Source: CAWGHZ01 sp963822575
Lineage (GTDB): Bacteria > Pseudomonadota > Alphaproteobacteria > MPNO01 > DASWLB01
Assembly (NCBI GenBank): GCA_963822575.1
Contig: CAWGHZ010000004.1
Location: 958,382 to 1,022,381 of the forward strand
Length of the DNA stretch: 64,000 bases
Direction of reading: 5' to 3'
Part shown: positions 1 to 7,913 of the stretch, piece by piece
How the letters are laid out: each line of letters begins with the position of its first letter
Numbering within the stretch: the stretch's first letter is position 1
Translations under genes and position numbers: made by a program
Notes under the pieces: generated by a model
Database searches by the model: none
Told to the model about the DNA's origin: nothing
The model's input: the letters and a program-made list of their open reading frames with translations, nothing else

Positions 1-9
1 AGGTTGGCA

Positions 10-501
10 ATGGCGGTTCAAACGATGAAGGAGCTGTTCCTGCTCGGCTTGCAGGACATCTATTTCGCGGAGAAGGAGATCGTGAAGGCGCTGCCCAAGA
101 TGGCGAAGGCGGTCGCGTCGGACGAGTTGCGCGACGCCTTCGAGACCCACCTCGAGGAGACCAAGGGCCAGGTCAAGCGGCTCGAGAAGTTGTTCGAGTT
201 GATCGGCGAAAAGGCGAAGGGCGAGACCTGCCCCGCCATCGAAGGGCTGATCGAGGAGGGCGAGGAGCTGATGAAGGAGACCAAGGACAAGCAGGTGCTG
301 TCGGCCGGTCTCCTCGCCGGCGCGCAGGCGGTCGAGCATTACGAGATCGCGCGCTATGGCACGCTGTGTGCGTGGGCGCGCCAGCTCGGCCACGACGATG
401 CGGCGGAGCTTCTCGAGGAGACGCTCGCCGAGGAGAAGAACGCCGACCGCATCCTGAACGAGATCGCGCTCAGCGAGGTGAACGTGCAGGCGTCGGCGTA
501 G
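10..501 (+). CDS. DUF892 (YciE/YciF) ferritin-like protein
   Basis: A 163-residue all-helical protein of the DUF892/YciF ferritin-like family, which forms four-helix bundles and is linked to stress responses. The N-terminal LGLQDIYFAEKEIVKALPKM and the acidic, Glu-rich helices with an EHYE segment in the middle are typical of the family and could supply diiron ligands. ATG at 10 is preferred; an in-frame TTG at 4 is also open, but the upstream DNA is outside the window, so a ribosome site cannot be judged. The metal ligands were not checked one by one. The gene converges on the J-domain gene that ends at 554, with a perfect hairpin between them. Confidence 0.85.
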   Translation: MAVQTMKELFLLGLQDIYFAEKEIVKALPKMAKAVASDELRDAFETHLEETKGQVKRLEKLFELIGEKAKGETCPAIEGLIEEGEELMKETKDKQVLSAGLLAGAQAVEHYEIARYGTLCAWARQLGHDDAAELLEETLAEEKNADRILNEIALSEVNVQASA

Positions 502-520
502 CCGGCGCCGCCATGCGAGA

Positions 521-548
521 CCCTCTCCGCCCTTCGGGGCGGAGAGGG
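521..548. terminator. Perfect 12-bp hairpin with TTCG loop, likely bidirectional terminator
   Basis: CCCTCTCCGCCC pairs perfectly with its complement across a TTCG tetraloop. It sits between two convergent genes (stops at 501 and 554). There is no strong T-run on either side. Nearly the same stem recurs at 19861-19890, so it may be a dispersed repeat used as a terminator. Confidence 0.6.
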
Positions 549-553
549 AGCCT

Positions 554-1366
554 TCAACCTTCCTCCACCGCCAGCACGACGCGTTGGTCGCCGCGGCCCT
601 TGCCGTCGGCGGTGCGCAGCCCGGCGTCCTTGATGCGGATCGTGTCGCCCGCCTTGGCGCCCTTCTTTACGCGGATGCGCGCCTCGCCCGCCAGCGTTGG
701 CACCGTGATCGTGCCGCCCTTCGCCGCGCGGCCGGCGTCGATTGTGGCGGTGACCACGATGTCGTCGCCGTCGCGCGCGAAGCGTGCGTCCGGCCTGACG
801 TTGACCTTGAGGTTGAGGTCGCCCGGCTCGCCGCCGCCATAGCCGGGAAAGCCCCAGCGCGGGAAGTTGAGGATCGTCCCGTCCGCCGTCGCCGGCGGAA
901 TCTCCACCTCGAGCTCGACATTAGTGGGAAGCTTCACGGTGCGCCGCACGCCGCGCGCGGCCCCGAGGAAATCGACCGTGATCTCGTGGAACAGATTGTC
1001 GCCGTTCAGCCACATCGACGTGCCGCCGCGCCCACGCCGATTGCCGGCGATGTCGCCGACCAGGTCGGATTCGCGGTCGCCCGCGCCGAAGCGCTCGTCG
1101 AACTCGGGCTCGTGCTCGGGCATCTCGCCGAAGGCGAAGCCAGCGCCCCAGGTGCCGCGCGCCCGCGCCTCGGCATAGCGCTTGCGGAGCGAGGCGTTCG
1201 ACAAGGTCTCGTAGGCCGAGGCGATCTCGCGGAACTTCTCGGCGAGCTCGGCATCGTCGGGGTTCACGTCGGGGTGGAATTCCTTGGCGAGCTTCCGGTA
1301 GGCCGCCTTGATCTCCTTCTGGGTGGCGTCGCGCTCGACGCCCAGGATCGCGAAGGGGTCTTTCAT
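554..1366 (-). CDS. J-domain co-chaperone, DnaJ class II-like
   Basis: A 270-residue co-chaperone. Residues 3-70 form a J domain with the HPD tripeptide at 31-33, which stimulates DnaK ATPase. After a linker, residues from about 115 onwards match the two-barrel DnaJ C-terminal substrate-binding domain. The cysteine-rich zinc finger of canonical DnaJ is absent, so this is a CbpA-like (class II) protein rather than the main DnaJ. It is the last of three minus-strand genes with a second J protein and a CbpM-like modulator, about 50 bp downstream of the modulator. Client proteins cannot be deduced. Confidence 0.85.
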   Translation of the reverse strand: MKDPFAILGVERDATQKEIKAAYRKLAKEFHPDVNPDDAELAEKFREIASAYETLSNASLRKRYAEARARGTWGAGFAFGEMPEHEPEFDERFGAGDRESDLVGDIAGNRRGRGGTSMWLNGDNLFHEITVDFLGAARGVRRTVKLPTNVELEVEIPPATADGTILNFPRWGFPGYGGGEPGDLNLKVNVRPDARFARDGDDIVVTATIDAGRAAKGGTITVPTLAGEARIRVKKGAKAGDTIRIKDAGLRTADGKGRGDQRVVLAVEEG

Positions 1367-1419
1367 GGTTCGGCCGCCGCTCGTTCGGGCGGGGAACTAT
1401 AACGGCGGCGCGGAACCCG

Positions 1420-1755
1420 TCAATTGCGGCGGCGGGAGGGCGGGGTGCGCAGCGCGTCGCGGAGCTGGGAACGGGCGGGCTCGGGAAGGGTGGCGACGGC
1501 GGCGGCGACGCGCTTGAGCTGCGCGCGCAGCGCGTAGACCTGGTCGATCAGCGGCAGGATGACGGCCATCGCCTCCTCGTCGATCTCGAGGTCGCGGCGC
1601 AGATCGCAGATCATCTCGATGCGCGCCACGTCGGTCTCGGAGAACTCCCACCCGCCGACGGCGCCCTCGGGCAGCACCCATTCGCGGGCGATCCAGGTCT
1701 CAAGCTCGACCCGCTCGATGCGGCAGCGGCGCAGCACCTCGTGGAGATCGCTCAT
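1420..1755 (-). CDS. cbpM: CbpM-like chaperone modulator (MerR-like HTH)
   Basis: An 111-residue protein with an N-terminal MerR-like helix-turn-helix (VELETWIAREWVLPE) and a C-terminal helix rich in Leu/Arg, as in CbpM, which binds the J domain of CbpA and inhibits it. The start is ATG at 1755, one base past the TGA (1757-1759) of the cbpA-like gene, so translation is probably coupled; a longer open frame to 1836 would overlap cbpA and its sequence is not family-like. The assignment rests on the size, the HTH motif and the strict adjacency to cbpA. Confidence 0.8.
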   Translation of the reverse strand: MSDLHEVLRRCRIERVELETWIAREWVLPEGAVGGWEFSETDVARIEMICDLRRDLEIDEEAMAVILPLIDQVYALRAQLKRVAAAVATLPEPARSQLRDALRTPPSRRRN

Positions 1756-1756
1756 C

Positions 1757-2707
1757 TCAACCCATCCCGGCCTTCTTGCGCACGTCATAGGGGTGGTCCT
1801 TCGCCCAGTTCTTGACGAAGGATTTGAGGTCGTCATCCGGCGCGTCGGGGAGCACGACCGTGAGCTTCACGAACTGGTCGCCGCGCGTCCGGGTGCGCGA
1901 GTCAAGCACGCCGCGCCCGCGCAGGCGAAGCGTCGTGCCGGTGTTCGCCGCCGCCGGCACGGTGAGCGCAACCGGGCCGCCGACGGTCGGCACCTCGATC
2001 TTCGCGCCCTCGACCGCCTCGTAAAGCGTCACCGGCACCTCGACATGGATGTCGTTGTCCTTGCGGGTGAAGAAGGCGTGCGGCTCGATATGGATCTCGA
2101 TGAAGGCGTCGCCCGGCTCCCCCCCGCCGATCCCCGGCTCGCCCTGGCCCTTGAGGCGCAGGGTCTGGCGGTCGCGCGTGCCCTCGGGGATCGCGACGTC
2201 GATGGTGCGCCCGTCGGGCAGGGTGATGCGCCGCCGCCCGCCGTTCGCGGCCTCGAGGAAGCCGACGCGCAGCGTGTAGGAGACGTCGGCGCCCGGCATG
2301 CGGATCGAGGCGCGCTGGCGGCGGCCGCCGCGCGCCGCGCCTTGCGCCGCTGCTTGGCCGAACAGGTCGGCGAAGACGTCCTCGGCGGAAAAGCCCGGCC
2401 CGCCGCCTTCGCCGTACACGTCGTAGTACTTGGCACCCTCGCCGGCGTCGGCGTAAGAGCGGTAGTACTGGCGCGGCGGGCGCTCCTGGCCGGCTTCGTC
2501 GATCTCGCCGGCGTCGAACCGGCGGCGCTTCTCGGGATCGGACAGAAGGTCGTAGGCCGACTGCAGTTCCTGGAACTTCTCCAGCGCCGACTTGTCGCCC
2601 GGATGCAGGTCCGGGTGCAGCTTCTTCGCCCGCTCGCGATAGGCCTTCTTGATGGCGTCGGCACTCGCGTCCTTCGCGAGGCCCAGCACCTCGTACGGGT
2701 CACGCAT
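1757..2707 (-). CDS. cbpA: CbpA-like J-domain protein
   Basis: A 316-residue class II J protein. The J domain occupies residues 3-68 with HPD at 31-33; a Gly/Tyr/Glu-rich linker follows (about 75-110), then the two C-terminal beta-barrel substrate-binding domains with the usual TLRLKGQGEPG and LRLRGRG turns. No zinc-finger cysteines are seen. It is the first gene of a minus-strand unit cbpA-cbpM-J protein. CbpA acts with DnaK/GrpE and, in E. coli, also binds curved DNA; only the chaperone role is safe to infer here. Confidence 0.88.
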   Translation of the reverse strand: MRDPYEVLGLAKDASADAIKKAYRERAKKLHPDLHPGDKSALEKFQELQSAYDLLSDPEKRRRFDAGEIDEAGQERPPRQYYRSYADAGEGAKYYDVYGEGGGPGFSAEDVFADLFGQAAAQGAARGGRRQRASIRMPGADVSYTLRVGFLEAANGGRRRITLPDGRTIDVAIPEGTRDRQTLRLKGQGEPGIGGGEPGDAFIEIHIEPHAFFTRKDNDIHVEVPVTLYEAVEGAKIEVPTVGGPVALTVPAAANTGTTLRLRGRGVLDSRTRTRGDQFVKLTVVLPDAPDDDLKSFVKNWAKDHPYDVRKKAGMG

Positions 2708-2785
2708 AGCGCGGCCCGGTCAAGCGGCGGCGGCGGAGGGCGCCTGCGGGCGCCCTCCGCCGCCGGTGGGACGCGCCGGATGCTG

Positions 2786-3259
2786 TCAGTGGACGATCTT
2801 CCACGATCCGTCCGGCTGGCGGCAGGCGGTGCCGTAGGCCTGCTGCTGCTGGCCGCCGACATTCACCGTCGTCTGGTATTCCCGGCAATAGTTGCCCGTT
2901 TGGTCGCGCCCGTCGCGCATCGGGGTGATGGTACCGGAATGGCCCGATTCGGGGTTGTTCCAGGTGATGCGCTCGCCGACCGGCGCGGCATAGGCCTGCT
3001 GCTGCGCCTGCATGGCGTATTGCTGGTCGGCCTTGTCGAGCGACTTGCCGACCTCCGAGCCGACGAACAGGCCCAGGAGCGCGCCTGCCGCCGTCGCGGC
3101 GAGCTGGCCCGACCCGTGGCCGATCTGCGAGCCCAGAAGACCGCCTGCCGCGCCGCCGATCAGGGCGCCGCCGGTCTGCTTCTCGCCGTAGGGATTGTTC
3201 TGGCACCCGACGAGGGCGATGGCGACCAGGCCAGGAATGACGAATTTCAGGAATCTCAT
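2786..3259 (-). CDS. Glycine-zipper lipoprotein (17 kDa antigen-like)
   Basis: A 157-residue predicted outer-membrane lipoprotein. The signal peptide ends in a lipobox with Cys19 (ALVGC). Residues 30-66 form a glycine zipper with repeated GG and GxxxG pairs, as in the rickettsial 17 kDa surface antigen/YmgG group, and a conserved C-terminal domain carries the EYQTTVNVGG and CRQPDGSW motifs. ATG at 3259 is chosen because the signal peptide starts there; the frame stays open to 3304 but that stretch is charged. It is transcribed away from pdxH. The usual role inferred for the family is envelope structure. Confidence 0.85.
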   Translation of the reverse strand: MRFLKFVIPGLVAIALVGCQNNPYGEKQTGGALIGGAAGGLLGSQIGHGSGQLAATAAGALLGLFVGSEVGKSLDKADQQYAMQAQQQAYAAPVGERITWNNPESGHSGTITPMRDGRDQTGNYCREYQTTVNVGGQQQQAYGTACRQPDGSWKIVH

Positions 3260-3415
3260 GCGTTTTTGTCCCCTCTCCGCATGCCGAGACTGTGCCGCCA
3301 ACACGGTCCATTGACAACGAATCCATCGCGGACGCAGCCCGTACCCCTTTCAGATAGTCACTGCTATACAGGCCGCGCAAGCCCTTCGCGCTGCGGCATC
3401 GGTCACAGGGGACGC

Positions 3416-4006
3416 ATGGTTAACGCCGAGGACGAGGACCCGTTCGCGCTGTTCGCCGCCTGGTTCGCCGAGGCCAAGGCGCGCGAGGCCGGCGACGCCA
3501 CCGCCATGGCGCTCGCCACCGCCGACGCACAGGGCGCGCCCAGCGTGCGCATGGTCCTCCTGAAGGACGCCGACGCGCGCGGCTTCACCTTCTACACCAA
3601 CACCGAAAGCCGCAAGGCGGGCGATCTGGCCGCCAACCCGCGTGCGGCGCTCGCGTTTCATTGGCCGGCGCTCAAGCGCCAGGTGCGCGTCGAGGGGCGG
3701 ATCGAGCGCGTGAGCGAGGACGAGGCCGACGCCTATTTCGCCTCGCGCCCGCGCGGCAGTCAGATCGGCGCCTGGGCGTCCGACCAGTCGCGCCCGATGG
3801 CGCACCGGTTCGACCTCGAAAAGCGCGTGGCACAGTTCACCGCGAAGTTCGGCCTCGGCGCGGTGCCGCGCCCGCCTTACTGGACTGGCTACCGCCTGGT
3901 GCCCGACGCCATCGAGTTCTGGCGCGAGATGCCGTTCCGCTTGCACGACCGCGTGTGCTACGCCCGCACCGCCGCCGGCTGGTCGCAGGAACGGCTGTAT
4001 CCGTAG
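3416..4006 (+). CDS. pdxH: Pyridoxamine/pyridoxine 5'-phosphate oxidase
   Basis: A 196-residue FMN flavoprotein that oxidises pyridoxine or pyridoxamine 5'-phosphate to PLP, in the last step of vitamin B6 synthesis and in salvage. Family signatures are visible: the PSVRMVLLKDAD and FTFYTNTESRKA strands near the N-terminus, ALAFHWPALKRQVRVEG, the SRPRGSQIGAWASDQS loop, and the C-terminal IEFWREMPFRLHDR, which binds the cofactor and substrate. The length is normal. ATG at 3416 is used; the frame is open much further upstream but only as a shadow of the opposite-strand genes. Confidence 0.96.
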   Translation: MVNAEDEDPFALFAAWFAEAKAREAGDATAMALATADAQGAPSVRMVLLKDADARGFTFYTNTESRKAGDLAANPRAALAFHWPALKRQVRVEGRIERVSEDEADAYFASRPRGSQIGAWASDQSRPMAHRFDLEKRVAQFTAKFGLGAVPRPPYWTGYRLVPDAIEFWREMPFRLHDRVCYARTAAGWSQERLYP

Positions 4007-4043
4007 CGCCCGCTGCCCATATTGAGAGGCGATGTCCAACCCG

Positions 4044-4126
4044 CCGTCATAGCGAGGCGCGCAGCGACGAAGCAATCCAGAATATCGAGGCGGTCCTGGA
4101 TTGCTTCGCTTCGCTCGCAATGACGG
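4044..4126. repeat. Dispersed palindromic intergenic repeat, family A, copy 1
   Basis: An imperfect palindrome: the left arm begins CCGTCATAGCGAGGCGCG and ends in GAAGCAATCCAG, and the right arm is close to its reverse complement, ending in CTCGCAATGACGG. A second copy lies at 9074-9155. Repeats beginning CGTCATTGCGAGCG are widespread in alphaproteobacterial intergenic DNA. This one fills the gap between pdxH and the next gene. Confidence 0.85.
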
Positions 4127-4142
4127 TAACTGACGGCGAACC

Positions 4143-5696
4143 GTGACCCGCGACGCCCGAGCCGAGACCGTCGCCTTCCTCTCGCAGCCCGGGGCGTACG
4201 GGGGCGCGGGGCCGGTCGAGCACACCGAGACGCATATCTCGCACGTCTTCCTGGTGGGCGGGCGCGCCTACAAGCTGAGGAAGGCGATCAAGTTCCCTTA
4301 TCTCGACTATTCCACCCTGGAGAACCGCAAGCGCTTCACCGAGGCCGAGGTCGCGATCAACCGGCGCACCGCGCCCGACCTGTATCTGGGCGCAGCGGCG
4401 GTGGTGCGCGGCGCGGACGGCGCTCTGGCGCTCGGTGCGCCGGACTCGACGCCGGCCGGCGAGCCGGTCGACTGGGTGACGGTGATGCGCCGGTTCGACT
4501 CCGACGCTTTGTTCGACCGGATGGTCGCGGCGGGGAAGGTGGACGGCGCGCTCGCCCGCGACCTCGCCGACGCAATCGCCGCCTTCCACGAGGCGGCCGA
4601 GCCCGATGCCCGCTTCGGCGGCGCCGACGCCATCGCGCAGACCATCGACGCCAACGCGCGCGACATTGCTGCCGCGCCGGACATTCTCGACTCCGCAACG
4701 GCGGCGACGCTGGAAACGCGCTGCCGGGCGGCGCTCGACCGGGTGCGCGGCCTGCTCGACGCGCGGCGCGATGGCGGCCTCGTCCGCCATTGCCACGGCG
4801 ATCTGCACCTCCGCAACATCTGCCTGGTCGACGGCCGGCCGACCTTGTTCGACGCCATCGAGTTCAGCGACTCGCTGGCGCGGATCGACGTGCTCTACGA
4901 CCTCGCCTTCCTCTTGATGGATTTCGAGCATCGCCGGCGCCGCGACCTCGCCAATTCGGTGATGAACCGCTACCTCGCGCGCCGGGCGGACTATGCGGGC
5001 CTCGCCGCCATGCCTTTGTTCCTCGCGCTGCGCGCCGCGATCCGCGCCCATGTCGGCGCCGCCGCGGCGAAGCAGCATGGCGACGCGGCACTGGTGCGCG
5101 AGGCGGCCGCCTATCTCGATCTCGCGGTCTGCTTCCTCGATCCGCGGAAGGCGCGGCTCGTGGCCATCGGGGGGCTTTCGGGCAGTGGCAAGACGACAAT
5201 CGCTGCGGCCCTCGCCCCATCCCTCGGCGTGGCGCCCGGCGCGGTGGTGCTGCGCTCCGACGTGATTCGCAAGCGGATCATGGGGGTCGCGCCGGAAACC
5301 CGTCTCGGCCCCGACGGCTATCGCGAAGACGTCACGGAGCGGGTGTATGCCACCATCCGCGAGGAGGCGCGTACGGCGCTGCGGGCGGGCTACGCGGCCA
5401 TCGCCGATGCGGTGCACGCCCGGCCCGGGGAGCGGGCGGCCATCGAATCGGTCGCCCACGATTCGGGCGTGAAATTCGACGGGCTCTGGCTCGACACGCG
5501 GGCCGAAACCCTTGCCAGCCGCATCGGCCGACGCGAGAATGACGCCTCGGACGCGACCGCCGACGTGCTGCGCAGCCAGACGGGCTACGCACTCGGAACG
5601 ATAAGCTGGCGGCGCGTCGACGTGTCGGGAGACGTGGCGGACACCATCGCCCGCGCCCGTGCCCTTCTCGACGGGCAAGCGGACGAACCGGTCTAG
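4143..5696 (+). CDS. Fused APH-like kinase / P-loop ATPase
   Basis: A 517-residue two-domain protein. The N-terminal half is phosphotransferase-like (APH/choline kinase fold) with the catalytic HGDLHLRN at 218-225 and a following IEFS that stands where the metal-binding Asp motif is expected. The C-terminal half is an AAA/zeta-toxin-like P-loop kinase with Walker A GGLSGSGKTT at 343-352. Such fusions are common bacterial proteins of unknown substrate; aminoglycoside resistance should not be assumed. The start is GTG at 4143, just after repeat A. The universal stress gene follows by 43 bp, so they may be cotranscribed. Confidence 0.85.
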   Translation: MTRDARAETVAFLSQPGAYGGAGPVEHTETHISHVFLVGGRAYKLRKAIKFPYLDYSTLENRKRFTEAEVAINRRTAPDLYLGAAAVVRGADGALALGAPDSTPAGEPVDWVTVMRRFDSDALFDRMVAAGKVDGALARDLADAIAAFHEAAEPDARFGGADAIAQTIDANARDIAAAPDILDSATAATLETRCRAALDRVRGLLDARRDGGLVRHCHGDLHLRNICLVDGRPTLFDAIEFSDSLARIDVLYDLAFLLMDFEHRRRRDLANSVMNRYLARRADYAGLAAMPLFLALRAAIRAHVGAAAAKQHGDAALVREAAAYLDLAVCFLDPRKARLVAIGGLSGSGKTTIAAALAPSLGVAPGAVVLRSDVIRKRIMGVAPETRLGPDGYREDVTERVYATIREEARTALRAGYAAIADAVHARPGERAAIESVAHDSGVKFDGLWLDTRAETLASRIGRRENDASDATADVLRSQTGYALGTISWRRVDVSGDVADTIARARALLDGQADEPV

Positions 5697-5739
5697 CTTG
5701 CGAACGCGGGGCCCCGCCCCGTGGGGAAAGGCAGGGAGC

Positions 5740-6600
5740 ATGAGAACCATCCTCGTTCCGGTGAGCGCGGCGGAGGTAAGCCTGCCCGCGCTCGAGACCG
5801 GCCTCAAGCTCGCCGAGCGGGTGGGCGCCCATATCGAGGTGTTGCACGTCCGCGCCGATCCGAAAAGCCTGGTGCCCTACGCGGGCGAGGGCATGAACGG
5901 CGCGATGATCGAAGAGATCATGGACGTGACCGAGCGGGAGGGCACCGACCGCGCAAGCCGCGTCCGCGCCATGTACCAGAAGTTCGTGCAGGACAAGGCG
6001 CTGAAGACGGCGGGCGCGCCCAGCGGCGATCGCGCCGTCACCATCTCCTGGCGCGAGGAGCTGGGCCGCGAGGACGAGGTGGTGGCGCTGCGCGGACGCC
6101 TTGCCGACGCCACGGTGGTGGGCCGGCCGATGCGCGACGCGCCGCTGCCCTCGCCGATCACGCTGGAGGCGGCCCTTCTCGAGACCGGCCGCCCCATCGT
6201 CATCGCGCCCCCCGGCGGGGCCGAGACCGTGGCCGCGCATTGCGTCGTCGCCTGGGAGGGCACGATGGAGGGCGCCCGGGCGGTCGCGGGCGCGCTCGGC
6301 GTTCTCGCCAAGGCCGAGCGGGTGACGGTGATGGCCGGGCGCGGCTCGGCCGAGCCCGCGCTCCCGCCCGAGGAGTTCCGCGACTATCTTGCCTGGCAGG
6401 GCATCGGATCGACCGTGCACCGGTTCGACCCCGGGAACACCGAGATCGGCGCCGCGTTGCTCGGGGAGGCGATGCTGCTGCGCGCCGACCTCCTGATCAA
6501 GGGCGCCTACTCGCAGAGCCGGCTGCGCCAGATGATCCTTGGCGGGCGCACGCGCCACATCATCGCCAACACGCAGATCCCCGTCCTGCTCGCGCATTAA
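5740..6600 (+). CDS. Universal stress protein family (two Usp domains)
   Basis: A 286-residue cytoplasmic protein with a clear N-terminal Usp domain starting MRTILVPVSAAE, followed by a second half ending in the Usp-like GAYSQSRLRQMILGGRTRHI and IPVLLAH. Tandem Usp proteins of this length are usual in alphaproteobacteria and are linked to stress and stationary phase. ATG at 5740 is chosen because the Usp first strand begins there; the longer open frame overlaps the preceding gene. It is followed at 10 bp by a small gene with a good ribosome site. Confidence 0.88.
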   Translation: MRTILVPVSAAEVSLPALETGLKLAERVGAHIEVLHVRADPKSLVPYAGEGMNGAMIEEIMDVTEREGTDRASRVRAMYQKFVQDKALKTAGAPSGDRAVTISWREELGREDEVVALRGRLADATVVGRPMRDAPLPSPITLEAALLETGRPIVIAPPGGAETVAAHCVVAWEGTMEGARAVAGALGVLAKAERVTVMAGRGSAEPALPPEEFRDYLAWQGIGSTVHRFDPGNTEIGAALLGEAMLLRADLLIKGAYSQSRLRQMILGGRTRHIIANTQIPVLLAH

Positions 6601-6610
6601 GGAGCGTTCC

Positions 6611-6994
6611 GTGGCCCTGAAGCAGATCAGACTGGAGCTCGCCCGCACCGCCGACCATCCCGATGGCAGCCACGACGACGGCTACGAGTTCGTCGCGCCG
6701 CTGCGCGACGACGGCCATATCGACGCCGAGGCCTATCGCGACGTGCGCGAGGCGTGCTCGGTGCGCCGCTTCTGGAAGGGCGAGGACGACCAACACGGCA
6801 TCCTGATCCGCACTTCGGGCCACCAGTGGGCGTTCTCCTACGAGCTGGGCGAGGCGGACGACGAGCCGATCGCCCGCTTCGCCGCGCACGCCTTCAAGGA
6901 GGGCGAGTACGTCACCGTCACCGAGCATGACGGGGTGGCGCGCCCGTTCCGCGTGATCTGGGTGCGCGACCCGCCGGCGCTCAAGGGCGCATGA
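6611..6994 (+). CDS. Conserved hypothetical protein
   Basis: A 127-residue acidic protein of unknown function. The start is taken as GTG at 6611 because an AAGGAG stands 9 bases upstream, overlapping the stop of the Usp gene; the frame is open further back but only within that gene. No signal peptide or membrane segment is visible. Motif-like parts are VRRFWKGEDDQHGIL and HQWAFSYE. The stop overlaps the next start (ATGA, 6991-6994), so it is coupled to the SDR gene. I do not recognise a fold. Confidence 0.75.
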   Translation: MALKQIRLELARTADHPDGSHDDGYEFVAPLRDDGHIDAEAYRDVREACSVRRFWKGEDDQHGILIRTSGHQWAFSYELGEADDEPIARFAAHAFKEGEYVTVTEHDGVARPFRVIWVRDPPALKGA

Positions 6995-7731
6995 GTGCGG
7001 ACCGCCGGACGCTGGTGCTGACCGGCGCGAGCCGCGGGATCGGCCACGCGACGGTGAAGCGGTTCTCGGACGCGGGCTGGCGCATCATCACGTGCTCGCG
7101 CGAGGACGTGCCGGAGGAGTGCAAGCGCGACCCCAACTGGTCGCACCACATCCCGACCGACCTGGGCGACGCGGCGAGCGTCGAGCGCTTTATCGAGAAG
7201 ACCAACGCGCTGATCGGCGACGGGCCGCTGCACGCGCTGGTCAACAACGCCGGCGCCTCGCCCAAGACGCCCTACGCCGAGCGGCTCGGCTGCCTCAACG
7301 GCGACATGGCGGCGTGGCGCGGCGTGTTCGACCTGAACCTGTTCGCGCCCTTGGCCCTCGCGCGCGGCTTCGCCGCGGCGCTCCATCGCGGCAAGGGGGC
7401 GATCGTCAACATCACCTCGATCGCCGGCCACGAGATCCACCCCTTCGCCGGCTCGGCCTACGCCATCTCGAAGGCGGCGCTCTCGGCGCTGACGCGCGAG
7501 CTCGCGGTGGAGTTCGCCGAGATGGGCGTGCGGGTCAACGCGGTGGCGCCGGGCGAGATCCGCACCGAGATGATCGGGCCGGACTATGACGCGCTGATCC
7601 CGCGCATTCCGCTCGGCCGCATGGGCACGCCCGACGAAGTGGCGGCCTGCGTGTTCCAGCTCTGCGGGCCCGATTTCGCCTACGTCACCGGCACCGAGAT
7701 CTTCGTCACCGGTGGACAACACCTGGTGTGA
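6991..7731 (+). CDS. Short-chain dehydrogenase/reductase
   Basis: A 246-residue classical SDR. The Rossmann nucleotide-binding motif TGASRGIG is at residues 11-18, NNAG follows in the middle, and the catalytic Ser and YxxxK (YAISK) are present; the C-terminal VTGTEIFVTGGQHLV is typical. The substrate is not predictable. The ATG overlaps the stop of the preceding small gene by 4 bases, so this ends a probable operon that began with the APH/ATPase fusion. About 180 bp without a clear gene follow. Confidence 0.9.
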   Translation: MSADRRTLVLTGASRGIGHATVKRFSDAGWRIITCSREDVPEECKRDPNWSHHIPTDLGDAASVERFIEKTNALIGDGPLHALVNNAGASPKTPYAERLGCLNGDMAAWRGVFDLNLFAPLALARGFAAALHRGKGAIVNITSIAGHEIHPFAGSAYAISKAALSALTRELAVEFAEMGVRVNAVAPGEIRTEMIGPDYDALIPRIPLGRMGTPDEVAACVFQLCGPDFAYVTGTEIFVTGGQHLV

Positions 7732-7913
7732 AGTTGCGCGGCCTGTGGATGAAGTTTTCCCCACGCCGCTAATCGCGGGGATAAGAATTGACCACAGAGA
7801 CGCAGAGAGGGAGACGGGCAGGGTCGCCCCGCACTTTCCCTGTGGATCGAATGTGGACGGCGAATTTCTGGCAACACATTGAGCCATAAGCACATTTCTG
7901 CGATGCTGCGGCC

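Noticed and set aside
1559..3415. Long upstream extension of the pdxH frame
   Set aside because: It lies opposite cbpM, cbpA and the lipoprotein and is not protein-like; pdxH starts at 3416.
4143..5696. An aminoglycoside resistance gene
   Set aside because: The APH-like domain is only fold-related, and the fused P-loop domain places it in a general family without known resistance.
7732..7913. A small RNA or regulator before dcd
   Set aside because: The 182-bp gap has no clear hairpin with a T-run nor a recognised motif.
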